The position numbers were made by a program, and so were the translations under genes. DNA of 64,000 nucleotides from CAYLHF01 sp964383365 (lineage in GTDB: Bacteria > Bacteroidota > Rhodothermia > Rhodothermales > UBA10348). This document shows, in pieces, positions 17,319-27,075 of the stretch. The notes under the pieces were generated by a model. It was given only the letters and a program-made list of their open reading frames with translations. It had not been told where the DNA came from and did not search any database. Location of the stretch: positions 62,001-126,000 of the forward strand of contig CAYLHF010000002.1 in NCBI GenBank assembly GCA_964383365.1. Direction: 5' to 3'. The number at the start of each line of letters is the position of its first letter. Position 1 is the stretch's first letter.

Positions 17319-19468
17319 ATGAAAATCGCAGATCTACAGGGCAAGAAGCTCGCAGAGCTTAAGGAAATGGCCCGAGAAATGAACCTGCATGGCTTTTCTA
17401 CCATGCGCAAGCAGGACATCGTCTATTTAATTCTTGAGGCACGCGCCGAGGCAGCTGCGGGCAATGGTAGCCGAAAAGCGTCGACTTCCCGTCGAGATTC
17501 ACCGAAATCCGCGGGACGCGGTCGATCGACCAAGACGGTCGATAAGGATCCTTCCACGAAGGAATCCGGCTCGAAAGACGACCGGAAATCCAGTTCACGC
17601 AGTGCCGACCAGCGGGACAGTGAATCCGGGTCGCGCTCGTCGTCCGGAAGTCGTGGCGACTCTGGCAGGGATCGTTCCCGGGGTTCGCGCAAAGAGGATC
17701 GCCGGGATGACCGTCGCGACAATTCTGATTCAAGCTCTTCATCCGATAACAAAGGAGAAGACCGGCGTAAAAACCGGGGAGATCAGAATGACCGGTCCGA
17801 ACGAAGTGACCGGGGTGACCGGTCCGAACGAAGTGACAGGGGCGACCGGTCTGAACGTGGCGACCGATCCGAACGGGGCGACAGGAACCGAGGTCGTGGA
17901 TCCCGGGACAACCGGAGAGGGCGTGACGATCGACGCAACAGGGATGATCGGGACAACCGTGGGTCGCGAGACAACCGCGATTCGCGAGACAACCGCGACA
18001 ACCGAGATTCACGCGACAACCGAGATTCACGCGACANNNNNNNNNNNNNNNNNNNNNNNNNNNNNNNNNNNNNNNNNNNNNNNNNNNNNNNNNNNNNNNN
18101 NNNNNNNNNNNNNNNNNNNNNNNNNNNNNNNNNNNNCGCGACAACCGCGACAACCGGGGGAACAGAGACGGACGTAGAAATCGCGACGGACGTAAAGATC
18201 GTAACGACCGGGGCGATCGTGGTGACAGAAATGAGCGCCGCGGTAACCGCCGGAACCGGGGTAGAAACAGGGAGTCTCGAGAGGAGAGACGGCAGCGGGT
18301 TTATGAGGACAAACCGGCGTACATGAAAGAATATGATCCGCGCGGCACGGATCTGGAGGGTATGATTCGGAAAATCGGAGTCCTAGAGGTTCTTCCCGAC
18401 GGATACGGTTTTCTTCGGTCAGCCGAGTACAATTACCTCCCGAGCCCGGACGATATTTACGTATCTCCCTCCCAGATCAAGCGGTTCAGCCTGCGTATTG
18501 GCGACACCGTGGATGGGGAAGTCAGACCGCCGAAAGAAGGGGAACGTTTTTTTGCCCTTATACAGGTCAACTCGATCAACGGTCGAGATCCCGCCGATCT
18601 GGAGCAGCGTCCTGATTTCGAATACCTGACGCCGCTATATCCAGAGGAGCAGTTGAATCTGCAGACCCTGGGTGGCGAGTACAGCACAAGGGTACTGAAT
18701 CTGTTTTCACCCCTCGGAAAGGGTCAGCGCGCGCTGATTGTCGCGCAACCGAAAACAGGTAAAACCATCCTGCTTCAGAAGATTGCTAACGCGGTAACGA
18801 CCAATCATCCGGAGTGTCACCTCATCATCCTGCTCGTAGACGAGCGACCGGAGGAAGTGACCGACATGCGTCGCCACGTAGAAGCAGAAGTTATCGCGTC
18901 GACATTTGACCAGGAACCCGAAAAGCACGTGGAAGTCGCTACGATCGTGCTCAACAAGGCAAAGCGGCTGGTCGAGGCCGGACAGGATGTTGTCATTCTG
19001 CTGGATTCAATCACCCGTCTTGCACGTGCATCGAACGCAGTAACTCCGACTACCGGCAAGACACTCTCGGGAGGAATGGAGGCAGGGGCACTCCGCGGCC
19101 CCAAGCGCTTCTTCGGAGCGGCTCGAAATGTGGAAGAGGGTGGTTCGCTGACGATCGTCGGTACGGCCCTCATCGATACGGGTTCTCGAATGGATGAAGT
19201 CATCTTCGAGGAATTCAAAGGCACGGGTAACTCGGAGATCGTGCTCAACCGGGAGATGGCAGACCGTCGGATTTACCCGGCAATCAACATCGTAAAGTCT
19301 GGGACTCGGAGAGAAGAACTTCTGATTCCGGAGGCCAAACTTCAACGAATCTGGATCCTGAGAAAACTCCTCGCGGATATGGAGCCGGTTCAGGCCATGA
19401 CGTTCCTCCTCGAAAAAATGCGGGGCACGCGGGCCAACGACGAATTCCTCGTCGTTATGAACTCTTAA
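17319..19468 (+). CDS. rho: Transcription termination factor Rho with long disordered R/D/N-rich insertion (interrupted by assembly gap)
   Basis: Hexameric RNA translocase that ends transcription. The N-terminus is a Rho_N (SAP-like) helix domain (ADLQGKKLAELKEMAREM). A very long low-complexity region (about residues 45-310) rich in Arg, Asp, Asn, Ser and Gly follows, with SERSDRGDR and RDNRDS repeats. The RNA-binding cold-shock domain (GVLEVLPDGYGFLRS) and RecA-like motor come next, with Walker A QPKTGKT and Walker B VVILLDSITRLARA. A 100-N gap lies inside the repeats. The upstream and downstream parts read in different frames (phase 0 and phase 2), so the two halves do not join as written. 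This is almost certainly an artefact, since the true gap must be 2 mod 3 in length. Bacteroidota Rho proteins are known for such disordered insertions. Confidence 0.92.
17790..18160 (+). repeat. Coding tandem repeats in the rho insertion, with the gap
   Basis: Two 27-bp units (17790-17816 and 17817-17843, encoding DRSERSDRG) are followed by two 18-bp shortened units to 17879. From about 17955 an 18-bp unit, cgcgacaaccgagattca and variants, encodes RDNRDS. It runs into the gap at 18037 and resumes on the far side as RDNRDNRG. The repeat copy number in the genome cannot be known from this sequence. Confidence 0.85.
18037..18136. other. Assembly gap, exactly 100 N, inside rho
   Basis: The run of N is exactly 100 long, the usual placeholder for a gap of unknown size. 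It breaks the rho reading frame, and flanking bases on both sides are the same 18-bp repeat family, so the assembly probably failed in a longer tandem array. Confidence 0.97.
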
Positions 19469-20728
19469 TCACGCACGCGGCGGCGTTTCGGATGCGACAG
19501 GCATCAAGTTGCCGCTCCGATCGGGCTCTGGGAGTCCCAACCGGACCAGAATGGCCATTCCGATGATGGCTATGCCTCCAACGATCGTGTTGGAGGCGTA
19601 ACCGAACGTCGTGTAGGCGATTCCAGCGATCGCGCTTCCGAGTCCAATTCCGACCTGTCCGATGGCGATCGCCAGACTTAAAAGCGCTCCACGACGATTC
19701 TCTCCTACGAGTGATGTCATCAACGACTGCAGAGGACTGATTCGCATCGCCATCATCACCATTGCGAGACCGAACAGCAGATAGGCGATCCACATGGAAA
19801 CGGTCACTATCGTCGTCGCAAACATAATCACGGAGAAACCGATGCAGGACCAGACGATTAGCGGCTTGCGTCCGATGGTATCCGATACCCGCCCGGCGAG
19901 CGGTCCGGACACCACGTTGGCAATGCCACCGACCAGGAACAGCGAGGCGATCTCCGGGCCATGTACCCCGAGGTGCTCTTCCAGCCAGGTCGGCAGATAG
20001 ATAACGTAGAGACCGATGCTGAAGAACATCAGGAAGTACGTCGCCGAGGCTGCAATCACGACCCGGCGCGAGAGGAGTTCGCGATAGTTTGCAATTGCCC
20101 GCGAGATCGTTAGCGGATGCGCATCGCGTTCCACATCCGGCTGAGGAACGAATACAAAAACCAATACGGTTGCCAGGATCATCGTCGCTCCGAACATCAG
20201 AAACGCGATCTTGAATCCGAAAGAATCGGCGAGCAAAATGCCGACCGGAATGCCGAATATCTGACCAAATGCAACCCCGCTCATGACCCAGCCGTTGGCC
20301 CAGCCCCGCTTCGTATACGGAAAATAGTCTCCGACATACGACACAGCCGCACCACTGAGCATGCCGCCCGCGGCGCCTGCGGCAGCCCGCATTACGAGGA
20401 GAGATTCGAAGCTGTCTGCTATTCCATGAAGCGAGAGGGCCACGGCCATGGATCCGCAGCCCGCGAGGAGAACATGGCGCCTTCCCAGTTTGTCAGAAAT
20501 GGGTCCTGCGATGAGGGCAAAGATGCTCAGAAAGAGGGCATAGGATGTGATCAGCCACCCCCACATTGCCTCCGGAATCTGCAACGATTCGCCGATCTCC
20601 GGCAGGATCGGTGACATGATGATCACCTGGCTGCTGGACGAGAAAACCATCAGCCAGAGAGCAAACAGGATCAGATACGGTTCAGACTTGTGGCGGCCGG
20701 GATACGTACCCCGAGAAAGAGATGTCAT
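19469..20728 (-). CDS. Major facilitator superfamily transporter (DHA1-like)
   Basis: A 419-residue protein with about 12 predicted membrane helices in two bundles. The MFS signature GPISDKLGRRHVL follows helix 2, and the related GRVSDTIGRKPL lies in the second half. Both resemble drug:H+ antiporter or sugar-efflux members. No substrate motif is recognisable. Its stop codon directly abuts the rho stop (no intergenic base), so the two genes are convergent end to end. The gene is 66 bases downstream of htpG on the same strand and may be read from htpG transcripts. Confidence 0.88.
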   Translation of the reverse strand: MTSLSRGTYPGRHKSEPYLILFALWLMVFSSSSQVIIMSPILPEIGESLQIPEAMWGWLITSYALFLSIFALIAGPISDKLGRRHVLLAGCGSMAVALSLHGIADSFESLLVMRAAAGAAGGMLSGAAVSYVGDYFPYTKRGWANGWVMSGVAFGQIFGIPVGILLADSFGFKIAFLMFGATMILATVLVFVFVPQPDVERDAHPLTISRAIANYRELLSRRVVIAASATYFLMFFSIGLYVIYLPTWLEEHLGVHGPEIASLFLVGGIANVVSGPLAGRVSDTIGRKPLIVWSCIGFSVIMFATTIVTVSMWIAYLLFGLAMVMMAMRISPLQSLMTSLVGENRRGALLSLAIAIGQVGIGLGSAIAGIAYTTFGYASNTIVGGIAIIGMAILVRLGLPEPDRSGNLMPVASETPPRA

Positions 20729-20794
20729 AACGATGGCCTCAGACGCACGAGTACCGCCGTTGTTGCTGATTGCCGTTGGTCACGTCGGAATCTC

Positions 20795-22732
20795 TTATTC
20801 GGATTCCTCTGGAGTACCTTCGGTTCCTTCCGCTTTCGAACCGGCTTCAGGCTCGTCACTCGTTCCCGTGGCTTCAGTCATGAGGCTGGTCATCCGGGAA
20901 ACGAAGTCTGCCGGTGAAGACAGGGAGCCGTCTACAAGTAATGCCCCTTCGAAGAGTTGCAATACGGCAGACTCCACGAGGGCATCCCGATCGGCATCTC
21001 CCCGAAGTCGGGCAAGATTCCGGATCAGGGCATGGTCAGTATTGATCTCCAGGACTTTCTTCGAACCGGAGAACGACTCGTCCATCATCCGCATCATCCG
21101 CTCCGTCTGAGCATCCATTCCCGTCTTGCTTACGACCAATGTCGCCGCAGAGTCGACGAGACGTTTCGACGCCACCACATCTTCGACGCGATCTCCCAAT
21201 ATAGATTTGAACCGTTCGATGATCTTCTTCTGCTGATGCTTCGTCAGCGAAACCTCTCCCTTTTTCTTTCGCTTCTTCTTCTTGGTCAGATCCAGATCGG
21301 CCTTCTCGATACTCTTCAATTCGAAGTCTTTATACTTCGGAATGCTCGTTATGGTGAAGACGTCGACGGGGTCGAGCATCAACAAGACTTCCAGGTTGTT
21401 GCTCGTGAAATACTCCAGATTAGGATTTTTCTCTACTGTCGTCCGGTCGTTTCCGAGCAGGTAATAAATTTCCTTCTGACCCGATTCCATTCGATCGACG
21501 TATTGCGAAATGGACGTCGTTTTTCCGGCATCCGTAGTTGTCGATTCGTACCGAAGGAGTTCGATGATATCGTCACGGTTCGCGAAATCAGATGCCAGAC
21601 CGGTTTTGAAAAGAGGACCGAATTCTCTTACGAACGTATCGAATTTCTCCACGTCATCAAGCGACCACTCTTTCAGCATTCCCAGAACCTTCCCGGTCAG
21701 GATCTGCTGTATCTTCGCCATGACCGGACTGTTCTGGGTCACCTCCCGGGACACGTTCAGCGGTAGATCTTCCGTATCAACCACTCCTTTGATGAAGCGC
21801 AGGTAGTCCGGAAGGAGTTGTTTACAATCGTCCTGGATAAAGACGTTGCTGGAATACAGATGGAGCCCGTATGCGTAGTCTTCCCGATACAGTCCCTGCG
21901 GCGCCTTTCCGGGCAGGAAGAGCAGCGCATCGAAGTTGACCCGACCTTCAATATGCAGGTGCAGGTCTCCAAGAGGATCGGCGTAGTCGTTTGCAATGAA
22001 TTTGTAAAACTCTCCCAACTCCTCCGCCTCGATTTCACTCTTGCTCTTGTGCCAGAGAGCCCGGACGGTGTTGACCTGTTCTCCATCCACGTAGATCGGG
22101 GCGTCCACAAAATTCGAATATTTTCGAATGACTTCTTTGAGCCGCCACGTCTCTGCGAAGTCGGTCGAGTCCTCATTTAGATGTAGCGTTATCGCGGTTC
22201 CGCGCTCTTCCCGATCTATTTCTTCGATGGAATAGGCGCCGCCACCATCTGACTCCCATCGGAACCCCTTCCCATCCGTATCGGGTCCGCGCGTTTCGAG
22301 AGTAATGCGCTCTGCTACCATGAATGCAGAGTAAAAACCAACGCCAAACTGTCCAATCATCTGAGCATCGAGGGTCTTGCCGGACTCTTTGAGTTCGCGC
22401 ACGAAGGCTTCGGTACCCGAACTGGCAACCGTTCCCAGTCGTTCGACGAGGTCTTCCCGGGACATGCCTATCCCCGTATCGATGATCGTCAGCGTGTTTT
22501 CGTTCTTGTCAGCTTTGAGGTCAATTCTGCGTTCCGCTTCCGGCTGCAGTACATCCCGATCCGTCAGCATCCTGAACTGAATCTTATTCAGGGCATCGGA
22601 TGCATTTGAAATCAATTCGCGGAGAAATATCTCCTTGTGTGTATAGAGCGAGTGGATGATCAGATGAAGGAGTTGCTTCATCTCGGCCCGATATTCAAAC
22701 GTTTCGGGAGCAGGAGTGGTTTTAGTAGTCAT
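20795..22732 (-). CDS. htpG: Molecular chaperone HtpG (bacterial Hsp90)
   Basis: Homodimeric ATP-dependent chaperone of 645 residues. The N-terminal GHKL ATPase domain includes LRELISNASDA (E and N for ATP/Mg), DTGIGM and GQFGVGFYS. The middle domain and C-terminal dimerisation domain follow. A charged KKKKRKKKGE stretch around residue 480 and a Glu/Gly/Ser-rich tail end the protein. Upstream, 63 bases separate it from the DUF4340 gene on the same strand. No heat-shock operator could be identified by eye. Confidence 0.96.
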   Translation of the reverse strand: MTTKTTPAPETFEYRAEMKQLLHLIIHSLYTHKEIFLRELISNASDALNKIQFRMLTDRDVLQPEAERRIDLKADKNENTLTIIDTGIGMSREDLVERLGTVASSGTEAFVRELKESGKTLDAQMIGQFGVGFYSAFMVAERITLETRGPDTDGKGFRWESDGGGAYSIEEIDREERGTAITLHLNEDSTDFAETWRLKEVIRKYSNFVDAPIYVDGEQVNTVRALWHKSKSEIEAEELGEFYKFIANDYADPLGDLHLHIEGRVNFDALLFLPGKAPQGLYREDYAYGLHLYSSNVFIQDDCKQLLPDYLRFIKGVVDTEDLPLNVSREVTQNSPVMAKIQQILTGKVLGMLKEWSLDDVEKFDTFVREFGPLFKTGLASDFANRDDIIELLRYESTTTDAGKTTSISQYVDRMESGQKEIYYLLGNDRTTVEKNPNLEYFTSNNLEVLLMLDPVDVFTITSIPKYKDFELKSIEKADLDLTKKKKRKKKGEVSLTKHQQKKIIERFKSILGDRVEDVVASKRLVDSAATLVVSKTGMDAQTERMMRMMDESFSGSKKVLEINTDHALIRNLARLRGDADRDALVESAVLQLFEGALLVDGSLSSPADFVSRMTSLMTEATGTSDEPEAGSKAEGTEGTPEESE

Positions 22733-22795
22733 GAATCTATTCGCAGTTCAAATCGGGCAAAAATGTGATTATTGGGCTGATAGTGCTTGCTCACA

Positions 22796-23698
22796 CTAAT
22801 TCGAGACGCTCTGTTTCAGTGTCTTGGGATCCGGGAATAGAGCGGTCATCCGACTGGAAAACAGCTTGTAAACCGTCCCGGTACTTCCGGAGGGCAGAGC
22901 CGCGATGTCGGATCCGTTGGGTCCGAGAACGAGTCCGGCTGAACTTCCATCCGAGAGACGGACGGAGAATGTATGGGTAGTCGACGTGAGGGCATCAGAC
23001 CCTGAGAAGAATCCATCGCCGCGGAGGGGTGAAAAGGTCTTCAACCAGCGCGACACGGCCGCCGAATCAGCAATTGAATCCGTGTTCTTTTCCTTCAGCG
23101 TCCAGCCGGTTGCTCCCTTGGTCACCGTATAGCTGAACTCCGGCGTCATTACGCTCGCCTCCAGAACACTTCGCGGACTGAAACTCATGATTCGCTTGTC
23201 GCGCCACCGATCAAGCGTCGTCGGCAGCGATATTCGGGGCGTCGCTACATATACATTGGGATCCTCGTCGACTCGAATATAACCGGACGAAAAATCCGGT
23301 CCCTTGTCGCTGAGTGTCCAGACCGCATTCGACGAACTTCCGGCCAGGGTAAGTTGGGTGCCGGTGCTATCGACGCCATAATGGCCATATCTTTCCGGTC
23401 TCGACGACACGGTCGATTCGAGTGACGCGTCGGAAATATCCTTGATGAGCCCGGCCACGACAATGGAGTCTGCCGGAGCAGCAATCGGGGTGACCAGTCG
23501 CCATGACCCACTCTCTTTCTGCAGAGAAACTGAAAGCCCGGGTTGCTCGACGGTAATCCGGTCGATAGCACTGGTATCGACTGACAACTCAGGTACATTG
23601 ACGGTGGAGGGTGCAGACTCGAAAGCACCCGTGAAGTAGGCGATTACCAGCAGAAGTGCAAGTACAGCGGCAAGGCGCAGAATTTGCTTTTGTTGCAT
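22796..23698 (-). CDS. DUF4340-like membrane-anchored protein of the ABC cassette
   Basis: About 300 residues from an ATG at 23698. One N-terminal membrane helix (about 9-25) is followed by an extracytoplasmic beta-rich region. The open frame extends 44 codons further upstream into the end of the GldG-like gene, but those residues look non-coding and the chosen start gives a clean 28-base gap. Proteins of this type usually lie next to GldG-like ABC auxiliary proteins, as here. Typical blocks include WRLVTPIAAPADS, SRPERYGHYGVDSTG and the DRWRDKRIMSF segment. The molecular role is unknown. It is the last gene of the cassette before htpG. Confidence 0.72.
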   Translation of the reverse strand: MQQKQILRLAAVLALLLVIAYFTGAFESAPSTVNVPELSVDTSAIDRITVEQPGLSVSLQKESGSWRLVTPIAAPADSIVVAGLIKDISDASLESTVSSRPERYGHYGVDSTGTQLTLAGSSSNAVWTLSDKGPDFSSGYIRVDEDPNVYVATPRISLPTTLDRWRDKRIMSFSPRSVLEASVMTPEFSYTVTKGATGWTLKEKNTDSIADSAAVSRWLKTFSPLRGDGFFSGSDALTSTTHTFSVRLSDGSSAGLVLGPNGSDIAALPSGSTGTVYKLFSSRMTALFPDPKTLKQSVSN

Positions 23699-23726
23699 GG
23701 GTTCAGAGCGGATGGGGATGAATGAT

Positions 23727-25244
23727 CTATCGGGCCAGAATGATCTGTCGGGTCTTGCGACGGCGCCACCGTAGAAAACCGAAAAGGAATACCAGAAGGA
23801 CGGGTCCGAGCATATTGCCGTACTTGACAATCGGCCGAAAACTCTCTGAAACGGCCTCCAGCGGACGGGCTTCGATTTTCTTCGAGCGAATACTCAGGAG
23901 GGCATCGTCCTGGACAAGCCAGTCGACCAGATTGAGACCAAACTCACTGTTTCCGGGCACGTTGCCGATGACCGATTCATTCAACATGTCGCCGTCTCCC
24001 ACCAGAACCAGACGGGTCTCCTGACTGATAAGACCTGACGTGTAGGCACTCGGAAAGGTGCCAGAAAATGAAGATGCCAGAATAAAGGGACCCTCGCTAT
24101 ATGACGCTTGCTCGAAAACTGGTTGAATGAAGAAGAACCCTTTCTGCGTACTGCTCTGCGGCGAAGAATACACAAGCGATTCCCGTGTAACTCCGGCCGG
24201 AACAGCGAGAGACGTATCCACGGAACTGGCAAAATAGAATACCACGTCGCGCAGTCGACTCACCATCGTATTATCCTGATTGAACGAGTTGGCAATCGGG
24301 AAGAACGGATACGGGATCTGCTGCTGAACATTGAAAAAGCCCTGCCTTCGCTGAACCGTTACGACCGAACTCTTCTGATCCATCACCAGATTATCTTCCA
24401 GTCCCATTCCATACGTCTTCAGGAGCGTCTCCAGTCCCGTAGACAGGAGAGACGCCTGCCCGGCCTGAAGATCTGCACTCACCCGATTGAGCAGGAATCC
24501 AACTCGACCACCGGTCATGATGTAGCTATCCAGGGCCCGAAGATCGGCATCAGGTAGTGAGTCGGTGGGGGCGTTCACGACCAGGGCTGCCGGGGGATTC
24601 TCAAACGCGCCATCCTTGACCGTGACTTCGGAAACCGTATAGTTGCGCGAGAGCAATTGTTGGAGGTTGGCGTGGCCTTTGGCAAGATCCGGCTCTCCAT
24701 GTCCTACCAGGAATCCGACGGTCGGCGTGTCGCTTCTTGTGAGTCTCCTCATCGCACTGGTCAGATCGTACTCGAGTGTCGAGAGATCCTGCAGAACCGG
24801 AATGGCTTCTTTTTCTCCTCCATACTGGATGGAAACACCCATATACGCGTTTTTTAACTGCACATTATCGGATTCGACCACCTGAATCTGCACCGGTGGA
24901 ACCTGACTCCGTTGCGCCTCCTGTTGCATGTCTGCATCATCTTTAGGATCAACAAACCGATACTGGAAGTTGCTCCCGCCATATGCCCGGTAGTCGTCAA
25001 GCTTGTCTTTAAGAAAACGCCGGTTGCTGCTATACGGTGCCGGGAGTTCGTTCGAAAAATAAGCCGTCACCGTTACCGGGTCTTCGAGTCCTTCGATAAC
25101 ATCGATCGATGCGCCGGACAAGGAATAGACACCATCATCCGTAAGATCCAGACGTCCGAAAAGATTCAGGCCGACAAGATTCAGAGCGATGAGTATCAGT
25201 CCGATGATTACGATTGCGGATCGAGATGTCCAATCACGCTTCAT
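23727..25244 (-). CDS. GldG-like ABC-transporter auxiliary protein
   Basis: 505 residues with an N-terminal membrane helix (about 8-28), a large extracytoplasmic region and a C-terminal membrane helix (about 478-498) ending in a basic tail. The extracytoplasmic part carries FSNELPAPY, LDDYRAYGG, FLVGHGEPDL and the GGRVGFLLN block of the GldG/ABC_transp_aux family. In gliding Bacteroidota, GldG works with GldA and GldF, but many non-gliding bacteria carry the same set, so gliding cannot be inferred. The gene is placed between the permease (43-base gap) and the DUF4340 gene. Confidence 0.82.
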   Translation of the reverse strand: MKRDWTSRSAIVIIGLILIALNLVGLNLFGRLDLTDDGVYSLSGASIDVIEGLEDPVTVTAYFSNELPAPYSSNRRFLKDKLDDYRAYGGSNFQYRFVDPKDDADMQQEAQRSQVPPVQIQVVESDNVQLKNAYMGVSIQYGGEKEAIPVLQDLSTLEYDLTSAMRRLTRSDTPTVGFLVGHGEPDLAKGHANLQQLLSRNYTVSEVTVKDGAFENPPAALVVNAPTDSLPDADLRALDSYIMTGGRVGFLLNRVSADLQAGQASLLSTGLETLLKTYGMGLEDNLVMDQKSSVVTVQRRQGFFNVQQQIPYPFFPIANSFNQDNTMVSRLRDVVFYFASSVDTSLAVPAGVTRESLVYSSPQSSTQKGFFFIQPVFEQASYSEGPFILASSFSGTFPSAYTSGLISQETRLVLVGDGDMLNESVIGNVPGNSEFGLNLVDWLVQDDALLSIRSKKIEARPLEAVSESFRPIVKYGNMLGPVLLVFLFGFLRWRRRKTRQIILAR

Positions 25245-25286
25245 GGGTCATTTGGTCAAGATGAAAGAAAATGGTTGAGATTGAAA

Positions 25287-25994
25287 TCACTCCGGCCGGC
25301 GCGACAACGTGTACGAGGTGAGGACACACGCGAAAACAGTCAGACTGACGTAGTAGAGAATATCGCGCGTATCGATAACGCCACGAAGTAGATTCCGATA
25401 GTGGAAATCGGTACCGAGATATTGAAGCACTCCGGCCATCCATCCGGGCACAAACGCGGTTACTTTATCGACGAGATACAGCGTGAAAATGATACCAAAC
25501 CCGAGGATGAATGCCACCACCTGATTCTTGGTGATACTTGATGCGAAGATACCCACCGCACCGGTCGCCGTCCCCAGTAGCAGCAGACCCAGATACCCGC
25601 CAAAAGTGGCTCCGAAATCCATGTCACCGAGACTCGCTACAGACATCACGTAAACAAGCGTGAGCCCGATCGCCGAGCTCAGAAACAGCACCACAGCCAA
25701 TAGTTTTCCGGCTATGACCTGCCAATCCTTCACCGGCATGGTAAGCAGCAGTTCCAGCGTGCCCGAGCGGCGTTCCTCTGAAAAGGAAGGCATGGAAATC
25801 GCCGGTATGAAGAACAGAAAAATGAAGGGCACGATATCGAACATCGACCGGAGTGAGGCCTTGTTCTCGAGAAAGAGTGTAGATCCAAAAAACCAGCCGG
25901 TAAAAAGCAGGAAAACACTCAGTATCACATACGCAGAGGGTCCGTCAAAGTAGGACCGTAATTCACGTTTTGTGAGCGTCCATGTCTCTCGCAT
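25287..25994 (-). CDS. ABC transporter permease, GldF/ABC-2 type
   Basis: 235 residues with about six membrane helices and the ABC-2 family features. These are an N-terminal RELRSYFDGPSAYVI segment and the SFSEERRSGTLELLLTMPV block, which is the coupling region shared by GldF/NosY-like permeases. It lies 69 bases after the ATPase and 43 before the GldG-like gene, making a three-part transporter. The transported substrate is unknown. Confidence 0.85.
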   Translation of the reverse strand: MRETWTLTKRELRSYFDGPSAYVILSVFLLFTGWFFGSTLFLENKASLRSMFDIVPFIFLFFIPAISMPSFSEERRSGTLELLLTMPVKDWQVIAGKLLAVVLFLSSAIGLTLVYVMSVASLGDMDFGATFGGYLGLLLLGTATGAVGIFASSITKNQVVAFILGFGIIFTLYLVDKVTAFVPGWMAGVLQYLGTDFHYRNLLRGVIDTRDILYYVSLTVFACVLTSYTLSRRPE

Positions 25995-26062
25995 GGGTTT
26001 GATTCCTCCGATATGATTCGTAGTCGAAAAAAGTTGTGGGTTTCAGTGTCCGCCGACGGCTC

Positions 26063-26992
26063 TCAATTGGACGTCAGCTGCCGGAAGACATCCTCCAGGT
26101 TGGCCTGTTCGCGAACAAGCTCTGTCATGGTCCACCCACTCTCTACGGCAAGGTCGAACAGAGCAGGTCGGAGGTCGTCCTTCCGGTCCGTCTCGATTGT
26201 GAGAAGGGTTTCTTCGTTATCGTGTTGGTTCTGATCGACGATCGTGATCCCATTCATTCCCGACAACGCCGATCGGACCGGTTCCGGTTCGGCCAGAACA
26301 CCGTACCGAATACGCTGACCTCCGGTAAAACCAGCCTGTAATTCATCCGGGGTTCCGTCGGCGACGAGTTTGCCGCGGTGGATGATGAGTACCCGATCGC
26401 AGGACATCTGTACTTCGGACAGGATATGGGTAGAAAGTAAGACGGTACGTTTCTCACCGATTCGACGAATCAGTTCGCGAATCTCAACAATTTGATTGGG
26501 ATCCAATCCGGTGGTAGGTTCATCCAGAATCAGAATGGGGGGATTATGAATCATCGCCTGAGCGAGCCCGACACGTTGCCTGAATCCTTTGGAAAGTGCA
26601 TCTATTCGCTTTCCGAGTACGGTTTCGAGGCCGCACACATCGGCCATCTCGGCTATCCGCGAACCTTGATCAGTCAGATCAATATTCCTCATGGAGGCGA
26701 CGAATTGCAGATAATCGTACGTGGTCATCTCCTGGTAAAGGGGCGTATTCTCGGGCAGATAACCGATTTTCCCTCGAACAGCCAGCGAGTCCGCCGTCAC
26801 GTCGTCGCCGTCTACCAAAACCGTACCGGAGGTAGGCGGCAGGTAACAGGTGATGGTTTTCATGGTGGTTGTTTTCCCGGCCCCGTTGGGTCCGAGAAAA
26901 CCGAGCACTTCACCGGCCGGGACATTAAATGATATGTCGTCCACAGCCCGTTCGGTCCCGTACTGCTTTGTCAGGTGCTGAATTTCAATCAT
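26063..26992 (-). CDS. ABC transporter ATP-binding protein (GldA-like)
   Basis: 309 residues. Walker A is GPNGAGKTT (34-42), the ABC signature LSKGFRQRVGLAQ is present, and Walker B LILDEPTTGLDPNQ and the switch histidine STHIL follow. A C-terminal extension of about 80 residues is typical of ABC-2 exporters. It is the first gene of the cassette ATPase-permease-GldG-like-DUF4340. A candidate promoter lies about 90 bases upstream (27076-27107). The name GldA-like reflects the neighbour set, not evidence of motility. Confidence 0.9.
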   Translation of the reverse strand: MIEIQHLTKQYGTERAVDDISFNVPAGEVLGFLGPNGAGKTTTMKTITCYLPPTSGTVLVDGDDVTADSLAVRGKIGYLPENTPLYQEMTTYDYLQFVASMRNIDLTDQGSRIAEMADVCGLETVLGKRIDALSKGFRQRVGLAQAMIHNPPILILDEPTTGLDPNQIVEIRELIRRIGEKRTVLLSTHILSEVQMSCDRVLIIHRGKLVADGTPDELQAGFTGGQRIRYGVLAEPEPVRSALSGMNGITIVDQNQHDNEETLLTIETDRKDDLRPALFDLAVESGWTMTELVREQANLEDVFRQLTSN

Positions 26993-27075
26993 CGCGATCG
27001 AATCGTCAAAAGTTGTTTGGACAAAGGAAAAATGGTCCGGAAAGTCACTCTTTTGGTTTAGGGCGATCTTTGTTC

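Noticed and set aside
17790..18160. Possible CRISPR-like direct repeats in rho
   Set aside because: Repeats are contiguous, without unique spacers, differ in length and encode Arg/Asp-rich protein in the rho frame; no cas gene is nearby.
18323..19468. Treating the C-terminal half of rho as a separate complete gene
   Set aside because: It lacks the N-terminal domain, and the apparent split results only from the 100-N gap length; the upstream repeat continues in frame right up to this ATG.
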